From Akkermansiaceae bacterium UBA2381 (lineage in GTDB: Bacteria; Verrucomicrobiota; Verrucomicrobiia; Verrucomicrobiales; DEV007), in contig DDSV01000024.1 in assembly GCA_002344215.1 (NCBI GenBank), positions 259,474 to 323,473 of the forward strand: DNA of 64,000 bases. Reading direction: 5' to 3'. A model generated the notes under the pieces. It worked only from the letters and a program-made list of their open reading frames with translations. It did not search any database and was not told where the DNA came from. The first letter of the stretch is position 1; each line of letters opens with the position of its first letter. A program made the translations under genes and the position numbers. Shown here piece after piece: positions 53,502-61,419 of the stretch.

Positions 53502-53573
53502 GGTTGAAAGGGAAGCTGATTTCACCTGATTGCTGCTGCTTGGAATTTCCCTGCTGATGTTGCCTGAACTCAC

Positions 53574-55586
53574 TTACCTCGCGGGCCTGGCTTCCTGACT
53601 TATAGTGATCGGGACAAAGCCGGCCTCCAGGCCTGCGGGCGGGTCTACTCGGAGGGAGGCGTCCAGGGTAGCGAGGGTGCCGGCGCTGGGGGGAGAAAGG
53701 TATTCGCCATCCACGGGCCATTCGCCGTGCAGGCGTTCGATCAGGGACTGCAGTTGACTGCGTTTCTCTTCGGACCATCCAAGCGCGATGATGGATGGCT
53801 GGTCAATGAAGCGATACCAAGCGTAGGTGATGACAGAGCCGTCGCCGAGGGTGGCGGTGAAGGGACCTGCCTTCGGGCCCGGACTTCTCCACACTCCCGC
53901 CGTGTCATCCGGAGAGGTATAGGTAGTCCCAGTGGTGGCGGGACGAAATGCCTGACGCAGCAGGTGAGTTTCCTCGGGCACCTGGCTGGGGCCGATGGCG
54001 GTTCGCGTTTCTCCATCCTGCCGAAAGTACTCGGGGAGGGAGCCCCACTCGCGGGCATTTTTCCACTTCAGCCCAAATGCCTTGCTGTCGCCGCGATTGT
54101 CGAAGACGGCGGTGTGAGCGAGGTTCTCAAAGCCCGCCAGTTCAATGTTCTTTTCGCCTTCGCCCTGTCGAAATGAGATAGGATTAGCGTTCAGCTCCGG
54201 GCGAAACTCAGCCCTGGGGTTGAAGTTCCAGACGATCCTGCGACTATTCTCCCGTAGGTTCTTGACGCGGTCGTAGAGTCCCTTGTCGGAATATAGAATG
54301 ATGTCCTGCATCAGCACGGTTTCTCCCTTTGCATTGACGGGAAACTGCAGCCTGGGCACTTTGGTGTAGAGCGTGCCGTTGGCATCTGCGGCTTCGAAGA
54401 AAGGGACGGTGTTCACTTCCATGGCGCCACCACCCATGATGCCCGGGCGGGCATCCAGCCCGCGGCCGTGAATGACAGGGTAGCCTTGCGATAGATGACT
54501 CCAGGTTTCAGGAAGCCAAAAGGCGACGGGGCCTTTGAAATTGGCAGCATTGAGAAAAAGCGTCCAGCATTGTTCGCCGGTGGGCGTCCCTGCCTTAACG
54601 CTGGGAGGTGTCAGCGGTAGGGCCATCCAGGCGTTCCCCAGCAGTTCACCGGCGCTGCCTGCCTTAAAGGTGAGTCCGTCCGGAGGGATTAGCAGACGAT
54701 TGCTAAGCTGGGCGATACCGAGTTGTTCGGGCGCGAGGGCTTGTGGTTTGCCGAAGCCCCAACCGGGAGATGAGATTTCGTGGTTGTAACCATTGGGTGT
54801 CCCGTTGATGCGGTATTTGCAGGTAACTGAGCCGAACTGGGTGCTGGCCCAGTAACCCAGCCCGCCTTCGATGGTCTGAAACACATCGCGATAATACGGC
54901 CCGCGCTCAGGCCAGTTGTCGCGGGCAACGGTTCCCGGAGGGCAAAGCGGTTGATTGAAGTCGCGATTGTCAGGGGTGATCCACGTCGAGGGTAGCCCGA
55001 TCTGAAACCCCGCGAGCGGCTTTTCCAGTAGAGGCCATGCGGCCACGTAAAAGCTGACTCCGTAGCCGTAGCCTTCGGGCACCTCGCCCAAACTCATGGA
55101 AATGTAGCCTTTTAATCCGCCGGATTTTTGCGAAAGGCGTTGGACTCTTTTCTTTGCGCCCAGCCGGAAATAGTCATCATTGCGAAAGGTGAAGCCGATC
55201 ACTTCGCCCTCTTCAATCTGCAGTACGCACTCGCCGCCGCCATCTTTGAAGTAAGGGTTCGTTTCGTCGGTGAGCAGCACTCCGCGTGCGAGATCCGGGA
55301 GCAAATTCCACGTGACGCCCGCCTTGTTCACCCACTCCAGCACCCTGCCGCCCGAGTCCTGCTTGAGGCGTATCTCCCCCTCATGCCAGGGGTTTTCCAT
55401 AGGCTCGCGCTGATAGCTACCCACCAGAGACGTCACCGATTGTGCGTGAACGGTGAAATCATCGAAGATCAGATAGAGTAGCACGCACAGAAAGCCACGC
55501 GGGAAGCCTGTTAGGAAAGAGCCAATGAGAGTGCCGGGTCGTGGAAACTGGGCCGGGCCGCTGCTTGACGGATGGATCGGGTTCAT
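53574..55586 (-). CDS. Large secreted protein of unknown function (island gene)
   Basis: From the ATG at 55586 the protein has 670 residues. It opens with a long signal-like N-terminus (RGFLCVLLYLIF ... VHAQS). Long beta-rich stretches follow (GSYQREPMENPWHEGEIRLKQDSGG; LDARPGIMGGGAMEVNTVPFFEAAD), with tryptophan-rich segments. I recognise no family. The downstream side is bordered by repeat A copy 3. A GTG at 55604 would add six residues. Confidence 0.75.
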   Translation of the reverse strand: MNPIHPSSSGPAQFPRPGTLIGSFLTGFPRGFLCVLLYLIFDDFTVHAQSVTSLVGSYQREPMENPWHEGEIRLKQDSGGRVLEWVNKAGVTWNLLPDLARGVLLTDETNPYFKDGGGECVLQIEEGEVIGFTFRNDDYFRLGAKKRVQRLSQKSGGLKGYISMSLGEVPEGYGYGVSFYVAAWPLLEKPLAGFQIGLPSTWITPDNRDFNQPLCPPGTVARDNWPERGPYYRDVFQTIEGGLGYWASTQFGSVTCKYRINGTPNGYNHEISSPGWGFGKPQALAPEQLGIAQLSNRLLIPPDGLTFKAGSAGELLGNAWMALPLTPPSVKAGTPTGEQCWTLFLNAANFKGPVAFWLPETWSHLSQGYPVIHGRGLDARPGIMGGGAMEVNTVPFFEAADANGTLYTKVPRLQFPVNAKGETVLMQDIILYSDKGLYDRVKNLRENSRRIVWNFNPRAEFRPELNANPISFRQGEGEKNIELAGFENLAHTAVFDNRGDSKAFGLKWKNAREWGSLPEYFRQDGETRTAIGPSQVPEETHLLRQAFRPATTGTTYTSPDDTAGVWRSPGPKAGPFTATLGDGSVITYAWYRFIDQPSIIALGWSEEKRSQLQSLIERLHGEWPVDGEYLSPPSAGTLATLDASLRVDPPAGLEAGFVPITISQEARPAR

Positions 55587-55744
55587 CAGGGGCAAGAGTG
55601 GCACAGTCTGGAATGGCGAGGCAACGATGTTCTGAAAGGAATTAGGTCATTCCAGTTGAATGGGTCAAGAGTGCGGCAGGCCGGGCGCGGCTTTTGTTCA
55701 CGGTTGGTTTCGGCATCGTTTCGTGGGTCCTGAGCCGTCCACGG

Positions 55745-55800
55745 GGTCAGTCCTCGAATTTAGAATGAAAGACCAAAATTCAGAATTCCAGGACTGAACC
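55745..55800. repeat. REP-type imperfect inverted repeat
   Basis: GGTCAGTCCTCGAATT (55745-55760) pairs with GAATTCCAGGACTGAACC (55783-55800) with few mismatches. Preceded by GG, giving GGGGTCA as in the element at 53214. Confidence 0.7.
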
Positions 55801-55810
55801 CTGAACCCTG

Positions 55811-55876
55811 CGAAATACGCCCTCTGGTCAATCAATCCGGACAGGAGCAAGTCTTGTGGCGGGATCTCGCGATCAG
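55811..55876 (+). repeat. Repeat B, copy 2 (compact form)
   Basis: CGAAATACGCCCTCTGGTC followed without interruption by CAGGAGCAAGTCTTGTGG and GGATCTCGCGATCAG, corresponding to the two ends of copy 1 at 52876. Confidence 0.75.
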
Positions 55877-55936
55877 ACGCCGCCCTCCGCGACGGCTAAC
55901 GCGATATAGTAGACCGCGTCGTCTGGTCGTCATTGA

Positions 55937-55956
55937 CGAAGGTCTCACGACCTTCG
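55937..55956. terminator. Hairpin after the PSD1 gene
   Basis: CGAAGGTC-TCAC-GACCTTCG, an 8-bp perfect stem nine bases beyond the stop codon of the PSD1 gene at 55965. There is no U-tract in the direction of that gene, so termination is uncertain; it may be a border repeat. Confidence 0.4.
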
Positions 55957-55964
55957 CTACAGGA

Positions 55965-58250
55965 TCAGTGGTTCAACACAAACTCCGCCGAGTTCAGCAG
56001 TGACCAGACAAGATCCTCCCACTGCGGACGGGATGCAGCTCCTTCGGCTTTGGTGGCGAGATGAGCCTGGGCAATCTTCTTCTCGTTCTCCGCAGGCAAA
56101 CGCGAGAACAACCTCAGGTAAATCTCATCAATGGCCTCGGGCTCCGGCTTTTTCGCCAGTTCCTCGAGCCAGGGGCTTTTGCCGGAGAGCTTCTTCTGAA
56201 GATTGTCCGAATTCATGAGGTGCAGCGCCTGGACCACGCTGCCTCCATTCTCCCTTTCGCAGGGCGGAGCGGCACTCGAGTCAGGACGGCCAAAGGCATC
56301 GAGGAAGTCGCTCGGCAACAAATGGTTCCACTGCTGCATCGCCCGGGCATCGGCGGGAAGACCGGAAAGCTTCTCCGGCTGCCCGGTGATCAGGGAGATG
56401 GAATCAAGCAGCACCTCTCCGGGGAGACGGCGGCGGTAGCTGCGCGAGAAGTTGCGATTGTCTCCGACATTGTGCTCGTTGGGTTCGGAACTCTGTTGAT
56501 AGAGGCGACTGTTGAGAATGAGACGGATCGTGTGTTTCTGATCAAATCCATTCTCCGCAAAATCCTTCGCGAGCCACTCGAGCAGAGGCGCATTCACCGG
56601 CGGATTCGATTCGCGGAAATCATCGACGGGATCAACGAGGCCTTTCCCGAACATCTCCGCCCAGATCCGGTTGACGAGGGCACGGGCAAAGAAGGGATTC
56701 TCCTTCTTCGTGAGCCATTCGGCAAAGACACGCCGGGGATCGGCCTTCGGATCCATGTCAGTGAAAGCCGGTGTGTCGGGCGGTTTCGGAATCATGACTG
56801 CCTCGGTCACGGGATGGGTCACTTTGCCTCCAGGCTCAAACCACCAGAACTCCGGCTCGCCGGAGATGGGAGCCGAAATCCCCTGGCCTTTCTGCTTCAT
56901 CGATCCGAAAAAGGCGGCCATGGAATAGTAATCGTCCTGGCTCCACTTCTCCGAGGGATGGTGATGACATTTGGCGCAATTCAACCGCACTCCGAGAAAG
57001 AGCTGGGCAACGAACTCGGACATTTCGGCAGGCTCCCGTTTGTCGCGGATCACCGCGACCGGTCCATATTCGTGGGTGCTCCCGGAGGCGGTGAGGAGTT
57101 CGGTCACAAGCTTGTCCCAGGGAGTGTTGTCGCGGAATTTCTCCCGGATCCACTGATCGAGCAGGTAGACCGGCTTCACTCCGACCCGTTGGGTATTCGG
57201 CCGGAGAAGATCGCCCCACTTCGTCGCCCGGAAGTCCGCGTAGTCGAACCGGTTCTCCGGACCGAGGAGCCGGTCGATGAGTTTGGTGCGTTTGTCAGGA
57301 GACTTGTCGGCGAGGAAAGCCCGGGACTCTTCGAGTGAAGGAAGCCGCCCGAGCACATCGAGGGTGGCGCGGCGGATGAACTCATCATCACGGCAGGGTT
57401 CGGAGGGAAACAACCCGAGTTCCTGAAATCGGGCGTAGGCGAGTTCATCGATGTGGTTGTTCTTCGGGAGGGAAGTGTAGGTTTCCGCCGGGAGCAGTTT
57501 GTCAGGGGGAATGACAATGCGGACGGCCGCGACCTGATCGACGTAGCGGACGATGATGCTGTTTTCTCCGGGGACGGCTCCGGCGGTGATATGGCCGTCA
57601 TGATCGACCTTCGCGAAGGCGGCGTCATTCGAGGTGAACTCGCTCAGATGCGTGACATCGCGGCTTTTCCCGTTCGAGTAGGAAACGGTCACCTTGATCG
57701 ACTTGGTCTCGTTCTTTTTGAAGGACAATTCCGCCGGAGAGATCGTGATCCCTGTCGGCTCGGGTTCGTCCGGGATTGAGCGGGAGGCGCCCTCGGCGAT
57801 CCACTGACGGATGACCTTGTAGAATTCGGAGTCCTTTTCGAAACGCTTTTCGCCCTCGTGAGGAACCGCGTTGGTGGCCTTGAGCAGGAGCAGTGAATTA
57901 TCGGGTGATGAAGGAAAGATACGGCGACCCCGGGCATCGTAGACGATCTCCCGATAGTCAGAGTTTGGATCGAAGGAAAAGATCGAAAGCTGGAAGCCGT
58001 TCTGTCCGTCCGCTTTGGCATGGCAACTCCCCGCCATACAACCGGCGCGGGTCATGATGGGGAGCACGTCGTTCTCAAAGGAGATCGTCGCGGGAGAGGA
58101 GGCGCGGAGCGGGGAAGAAGTGAGGAGGATCGCCGCGAACAGGAAAACGGCAGCCGGGGCGGCCGCCCTACAGGGGACTCCCCCGCAGTGTTCCCTTTGT
58201 AGGGCAAGCGCTCCGCTTGCCGCGACGGGTAAGGCAATCAGGCTATTCAT
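55965..58250 (-). CDS. PSD1-type protein with Big_2 domain (DUF1549/DUF1553)
   Basis: From the ATG at 58250 the protein has 761 residues. The signal region (VFLFAAILLTSSPLRA) is followed by a cytochrome-like segment with GCMAGSCHAK (CX4CH rather than CxxCH), a Big_2-type Ig-like domain (ITISPAELSFKKNETKSI), DUF1549 (IDELAYARFQELGLFPSE) and DUF1553 (NPFFARALVNRIWAEMFGKGL). The 5' end of the frame, including residues VAASGALALQREHCGG, is encoded by a palindromic repeat. The alternative ATG at 58373 overlaps the upstream gene's stop. It follows the WD40-cytochrome gene and originally preceded DUF1501 (inference). Confidence 0.85.
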   Translation of the reverse strand: MNSLIALPVAASGALALQREHCGGVPCRAAAPAAVFLFAAILLTSSPLRASSPATISFENDVLPIMTRAGCMAGSCHAKADGQNGFQLSIFSFDPNSDYREIVYDARGRRIFPSSPDNSLLLLKATNAVPHEGEKRFEKDSEFYKVIRQWIAEGASRSIPDEPEPTGITISPAELSFKKNETKSIKVTVSYSNGKSRDVTHLSEFTSNDAAFAKVDHDGHITAGAVPGENSIIVRYVDQVAAVRIVIPPDKLLPAETYTSLPKNNHIDELAYARFQELGLFPSEPCRDDEFIRRATLDVLGRLPSLEESRAFLADKSPDKRTKLIDRLLGPENRFDYADFRATKWGDLLRPNTQRVGVKPVYLLDQWIREKFRDNTPWDKLVTELLTASGSTHEYGPVAVIRDKREPAEMSEFVAQLFLGVRLNCAKCHHHPSEKWSQDDYYSMAAFFGSMKQKGQGISAPISGEPEFWWFEPGGKVTHPVTEAVMIPKPPDTPAFTDMDPKADPRRVFAEWLTKKENPFFARALVNRIWAEMFGKGLVDPVDDFRESNPPVNAPLLEWLAKDFAENGFDQKHTIRLILNSRLYQQSSEPNEHNVGDNRNFSRSYRRRLPGEVLLDSISLITGQPEKLSGLPADARAMQQWNHLLPSDFLDAFGRPDSSAAPPCERENGGSVVQALHLMNSDNLQKKLSGKSPWLEELAKKPEPEAIDEIYLRLFSRLPAENEKKIAQAHLATKAEGAASRPQWEDLVWSLLNSAEFVLNH

Positions 58251-58295
58251 TCTTTGCCGCCTTGATAGAAGATTCAGCTTCGGGAATCGACGCCA
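58197..58295 (-). repeat. Palindromic repeat with duplicated gene junction, copy A
   Basis: The core TTGTAGGGCAAGCGCTCCGC... (58197-58228) contains the palindrome GGCAAGC-GCTCC-GCTTGCC. The next ~67 bases resemble the end of the WD40 gene (PEAESSIKAAKNE-like reading, then ATGAATAG). The same order recurs in copy B. Confidence 0.75.
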
Positions 58296-58320
58296 GAGAA
58301 TGGCAGCCGCCGCGGGTGCC

Positions 58321-58420
58321 TTGTAGGGCAAGCGCTCCGCTTGCCGCGACGGTGAGGTGGGCGTGCTATTCATTTTTCGCGGCGACGGTAGGAGTTTCAG
58401 GCTTCGGCGCCGGCGCTTCA
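58321..58420 (-). repeat. Palindromic repeat with duplicated gene junction, copy B
   Basis: Core at 58321-58352 is identical to copy A at 58197-58228. The flank includes the true 3' end of the WD40 gene (TPTVAAKNE) and the ATGAATAG junction. The two copies are 124 bp apart. Confidence 0.75.
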
Positions 58421-59877
58421 AGAGTCTGCTTCAGCTTTCCCTTGTCGTCCCAGACGTAGAGTTTTCCGTCCTCACCCCCCGCATAGGACCAGAGGCTTTG
58501 TGAATCGAAGGCCAGGGTGAAGAGCGGGGTCGCCACTTTGTCGAAGGCCCGCTCTTTCGCTCCCGTCGAGCGCTGTTCGCCCTCGTGCTCTTTCAGTTCG
58601 GTGAAGGCGGACGGTTTTCCCGATTCGGGAATGGAAACAATTAGATCGGTGTTGATCGCGGCAGCTTTCTCCTTGTCCTTTTCCTCCGCCTTCCGCTTCC
58701 CGTTGGCAGGATCGACTAGCCAGGTCAGGCCATAAAGCGGACCGGACCGGGTGCTCGCAAAGGACCCGGTCTTCTTGCCACTCTTGATATCCCAGATCTT
58801 GATCTCCTCGTCATCTCCGCCACTCGCGAGGCGGTCTCCCTCGGGTGAAAAGGCGGCCGCCATGACATAGCCGGTGTGCCCCTCGAGTCGCGACACGATT
58901 TCGTTTGTCCCCGCGTCCCGGATGGTGATGAGCTTGTCCGCCGAAGTCGTCGCGTAACGCTTTCCGTCGGGACTGAGGGTGATCGTGAAAATCGAATCGC
59001 GATGAGCGGTGTCAAAGGTAACCGCCTTCCCGGAGTCAAGGGTGATCACATGGAGTCGTCCGAGCTGCGACGGGATCGAGTCAGCCGCGAGGAGCTTCTT
59101 GCCATCGGGGAGATAGCGCAGGGCAGTCTGTCGGCCGAGGAAGGGATCCTTGATCTCCCGGACTGATTTGTCGGGCGCGGCGGGATTCCAGAAAAGGACG
59201 GAGCGAAAGCCACCCGAGGCGAGCTGTTTTCCATCCGGGGAAAAGGCGAGGGACTGCACCGCATCGTCGTGACCTTTCGAAGTGGCGGTGCGCTCCACCT
59301 TTGTTTCGGTTTTGCCCGCTTCGCCGGGGACGATGCGATACCAGTCGATGAGACTGCCCCGGCCCACCGCGAGTATCTTCCGGTCCGGCGAAAGCGCGAT
59401 CGCGAGGATGGGCTGGTAGCGATCCGGGAGGACGCCGCGAACGACCTCGGTCTTTGCCGGAAGATTCAGCTTCGCCCAGTGTTCGGCGTCCCATTTGGCG
59501 CCGTCATTGACCCATTTCTCCAGCGCCGCGATCTCCCGAGGTTCCAGCTGGCCTTTCGGAGGCATATGACTGTCGGCATCGGGAAAAAGACTTTCGATGA
59601 GGTAACTCTCCTGCGCCTTTCCGGGAACGATGGAGGCTCCGGAGTCGCCGCCCTTGAGGAGAGACTCCCGGGAGTCCATGAGGAGCCCTCCTTTTCGTTT
59701 TGACTCGGTGTGACAGCTCACACACTCCTTTTGGAGAATCGCAAGGGGTTCCGGTCCGGAGGGACCCGGTCCGGCGGCCACAACGAGGGTGACCCACGGA
59801 AGTCCGTAAGTCAGAAGCAGAACCAGAAACCGTGGAGAAACCAACATCACCCAACGATGCTCGCGTAACCACCCCAT
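58366..59877 (-). CDS. PSCyt cytochrome domain fused to WD40 repeats
   Basis: From the ATG at 59877 the protein has 503 residues. A hydrophobic N-terminus (PRFLVLLLTYGLPWVTLVVA) leads to a planctomycete cytochrome c-type domain with ECVSCHTESK (CxxCH) and HMPPKGQLEPREIAALEKWV. At least four WD40 blades follow, seen as SLAFSPDGKQLASGG, TITLSPDGKRYATTSADK, AAAFSPEGDRLASGGDDEEIKIWD and TLAFDSQSLWSYAGGEDGKLYVWD. A Lys/Glu-rich insertion (RKAEEKDKEKAA) lies before the last blade. The protein belongs to the PVC cytochrome/WD40 group. It is first in the split operon and is divergent from the isomerase-like gene. Confidence 0.85.
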   Translation of the reverse strand: MGWLREHRWVMLVSPRFLVLLLTYGLPWVTLVVAAGPGPSGPEPLAILQKECVSCHTESKRKGGLLMDSRESLLKGGDSGASIVPGKAQESYLIESLFPDADSHMPPKGQLEPREIAALEKWVNDGAKWDAEHWAKLNLPAKTEVVRGVLPDRYQPILAIALSPDRKILAVGRGSLIDWYRIVPGEAGKTETKVERTATSKGHDDAVQSLAFSPDGKQLASGGFRSVLFWNPAAPDKSVREIKDPFLGRQTALRYLPDGKKLLAADSIPSQLGRLHVITLDSGKAVTFDTAHRDSIFTITLSPDGKRYATTSADKLITIRDAGTNEIVSRLEGHTGYVMAAAFSPEGDRLASGGDDEEIKIWDIKSGKKTGSFASTRSGPLYGLTWLVDPANGKRKAEEKDKEKAAAINTDLIVSIPESGKPSAFTELKEHEGEQRSTGAKERAFDKVATPLFTLAFDSQSLWSYAGGEDGKLYVWDDKGKLKQTLEAPAPKPETPTVAAKNE

Positions 59878-59974
59878 GGTCAACTGGCGCAAGCGAGTCG
59901 ATCGGAGGCGCATCCGCGACTGACAACGTCAATGCGGGGTTGCGGCAGGACGTGGAATTCGCCAGTATCCCGAC

Positions 59975-60907
59975 ATGACCCTGAATCGACGAAATTTCTG
60001 CAAGGCGGCTATTCTAAGCTCGGGGGGCGGTCTCCTCGCGGCAGCGGAAAAGGGTGGCTGTGGTCTCGCCATCGGCACCTACGGCCTTCAGTCACTCCCT
60101 CTTGCCGAGGCGATTCAATTGATTGCCAAAACCGGATACAACGCCCTCGAAATCACCGCGCTTCCCGACACGACCGGCGCACCATCCGTGATCAAAAGCC
60201 CGGAGGATCGCAAACAGATCCGGTCCGTCATTGAGGACAGCGGGCTTCGCCTTTGCGCGCTCATGGCCGGGCTCGAGCCTCAGCAGGATGAGGCCAAACA
60301 CAAAGAACAGCTCGCCGACTTGTATTACCTCATCGAACTCGGGCATGCCCTCTCGCCGGAAAAAGCTCCGATTATTCAAACCATCCTCGGTGGGAAAAAC
60401 TGGAGCGAGTCCCGCGATCTCTTTCGGGACCGCATCGCCGACTGGGTCCAGGTCGCGGCGGACCAGCGGGGACAGCTCTCCATCAAACCTCACCGCAGCC
60501 ATGCCATGACCGTTCCCGCCGAGGCGAACTGGCTCATGGACCAACTCGGATCACCGGACCGGCTCGGGATGGTCTACGACTACAGCCACTATGCCTTTCA
60601 CGAGCCGCCCCTCTCCATTGAGGAAACCGTGACCGCCTCGCTGCCCCGGGTGAATTACGTGGCGGTCAAGGATGCGGTGAAGGAGGACGGCAAAGTCCGC
60701 TTCGCCCTCGCCGGAGAGAGCGACTCCTGGGATCATGCCGAGATCATCAGCGCCCTTTACGACGGAGGTTACCGCGGGGACTTCTGCTGTGAAGTGAGTG
60801 CCCAGATCTGGAAAAACAATCCGGCCTATGATGCGGTGAAAGCCACCGTTCAATGCTACGAGAAGATGGACGCCGCCTTTCACCGGGCCGGGGTGGCGCG
60901 GCGATAA
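59975..60907 (+). CDS. Sugar phosphate isomerase/epimerase-like protein, Tat-type signal
   Basis: A 310-residue xylose-isomerase-like TIM-barrel protein. The N-terminus LNRRNFCKAAILSSGGG fits a twin-arginine signal. GTYGLQSLPLAEAIQLIAKTGYNALEI, LAGESDSWDHAEIISALYDGGYRGDFCCEVS and DYSHYAFHEPPLS are in line with the AP-endonuclease-2-like fold with metal ligands Glu/Asp/His. Substrate cannot be told. Its 3' end lies 32 bp from the next gene, an acetyltransferase. Confidence 0.82.
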   Translation: MTLNRRNFCKAAILSSGGGLLAAAEKGGCGLAIGTYGLQSLPLAEAIQLIAKTGYNALEITALPDTTGAPSVIKSPEDRKQIRSVIEDSGLRLCALMAGLEPQQDEAKHKEQLADLYYLIELGHALSPEKAPIIQTILGGKNWSESRDLFRDRIADWVQVAADQRGQLSIKPHRSHAMTVPAEANWLMDQLGSPDRLGMVYDYSHYAFHEPPLSIEETVTASLPRVNYVAVKDAVKEDGKVRFALAGESDSWDHAEIISALYDGGYRGDFCCEVSAQIWKNNPAYDAVKATVQCYEKMDAAFHRAGVARR

Positions 60908-60939
60908 GCGGGATATTTGTCAGGGTAGAAAACGACAAA

Positions 60940-61368
60940 ATGCCAGGCCCCTTCTCCATTCGTCTGCTTGACTGGGACTCAGGCCGGGATGCCCTTCTCA
61001 CGGTTCGTCGCGAGGTCTTCGTCGTGGAACAACAGGTTCCCGAGGAGATCGAGGTTGATGAACACGATCCCCTTTCGCTCCATTTTCTGGCAGTGGATTC
61101 CGCGGGCCTGCCCATCGGCACCGCCCGGCTCCTTTCCAATGGGCGCGTCGGGAGAATGGCGGTGCTGGCGGACTGGCGGCGCAGTGGCGTGGGCCGGGCT
61201 CTCCTGACCGAGGTGATCGCCACCTCCCGGCACCGCGGCGACAGCCGGCTCTTTCTCCATGCCCAGGTGCACTCGATTCCGTTTTATGAATCGCTCGGTT
61301 TTGTCGTCTGCAGCGACGAGTTCGAAGAGGCGGGTATTCCGCATCGCGAGATGCATCGGGTCCTGTGA
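60940..61368 (+). CDS. GNAT-family N-acetyltransferase
   Basis: From the ATG at 60940 the protein has 142 residues, normal for the family. VRREVFVVEQQVPEEIEVDE and LLSNGRVGRMAVLADWRRSGVGRALLTEVI give the acetyl-CoA pyrophosphate-binding motif A (RRSGVG). HAQVHSIPFYESLGFVV is the end of the GNAT fold. It resembles ElaA-type enzymes; the substrate is unknown. The upstream frame would overlap the isomerase gene and is not used. Confidence 0.9.
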   Translation: MPGPFSIRLLDWDSGRDALLTVRREVFVVEQQVPEEIEVDEHDPLSLHFLAVDSAGLPIGTARLLSNGRVGRMAVLADWRRSGVGRALLTEVIATSRHRGDSRLFLHAQVHSIPFYESLGFVVCSDEFEEAGIPHREMHRVL

Positions 61369-61419
61369 CAAAAACCCGTTGCAGAGACGGGGATACCGGT
61401 TTGAGTAGCGCCCACTATC

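Larger units (their letters stand above)
52733..53573. other. Gene-free stretch of repeats and inverted repeats
   Basis: Besides repeat A copies 2 and 3, this 840-bp stretch holds repeat B copy 1 (52876-53025) and a perfect 20-bp inverted repeat (53214-53289). The short frames over it do not look like genes: they start or end inside repeats, share no coding character and lack signals. Confidence 0.75.
55605..55964. other. Gene-free stretch before the PSD1 gene
   Basis: No gene was seen. It contains the REP-type inverted repeat at 55745-55800, repeat B copy 2 (55811-55876) and a hairpin at 55937-55956. Its composition is that of island border sequence. Confidence 0.7.
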
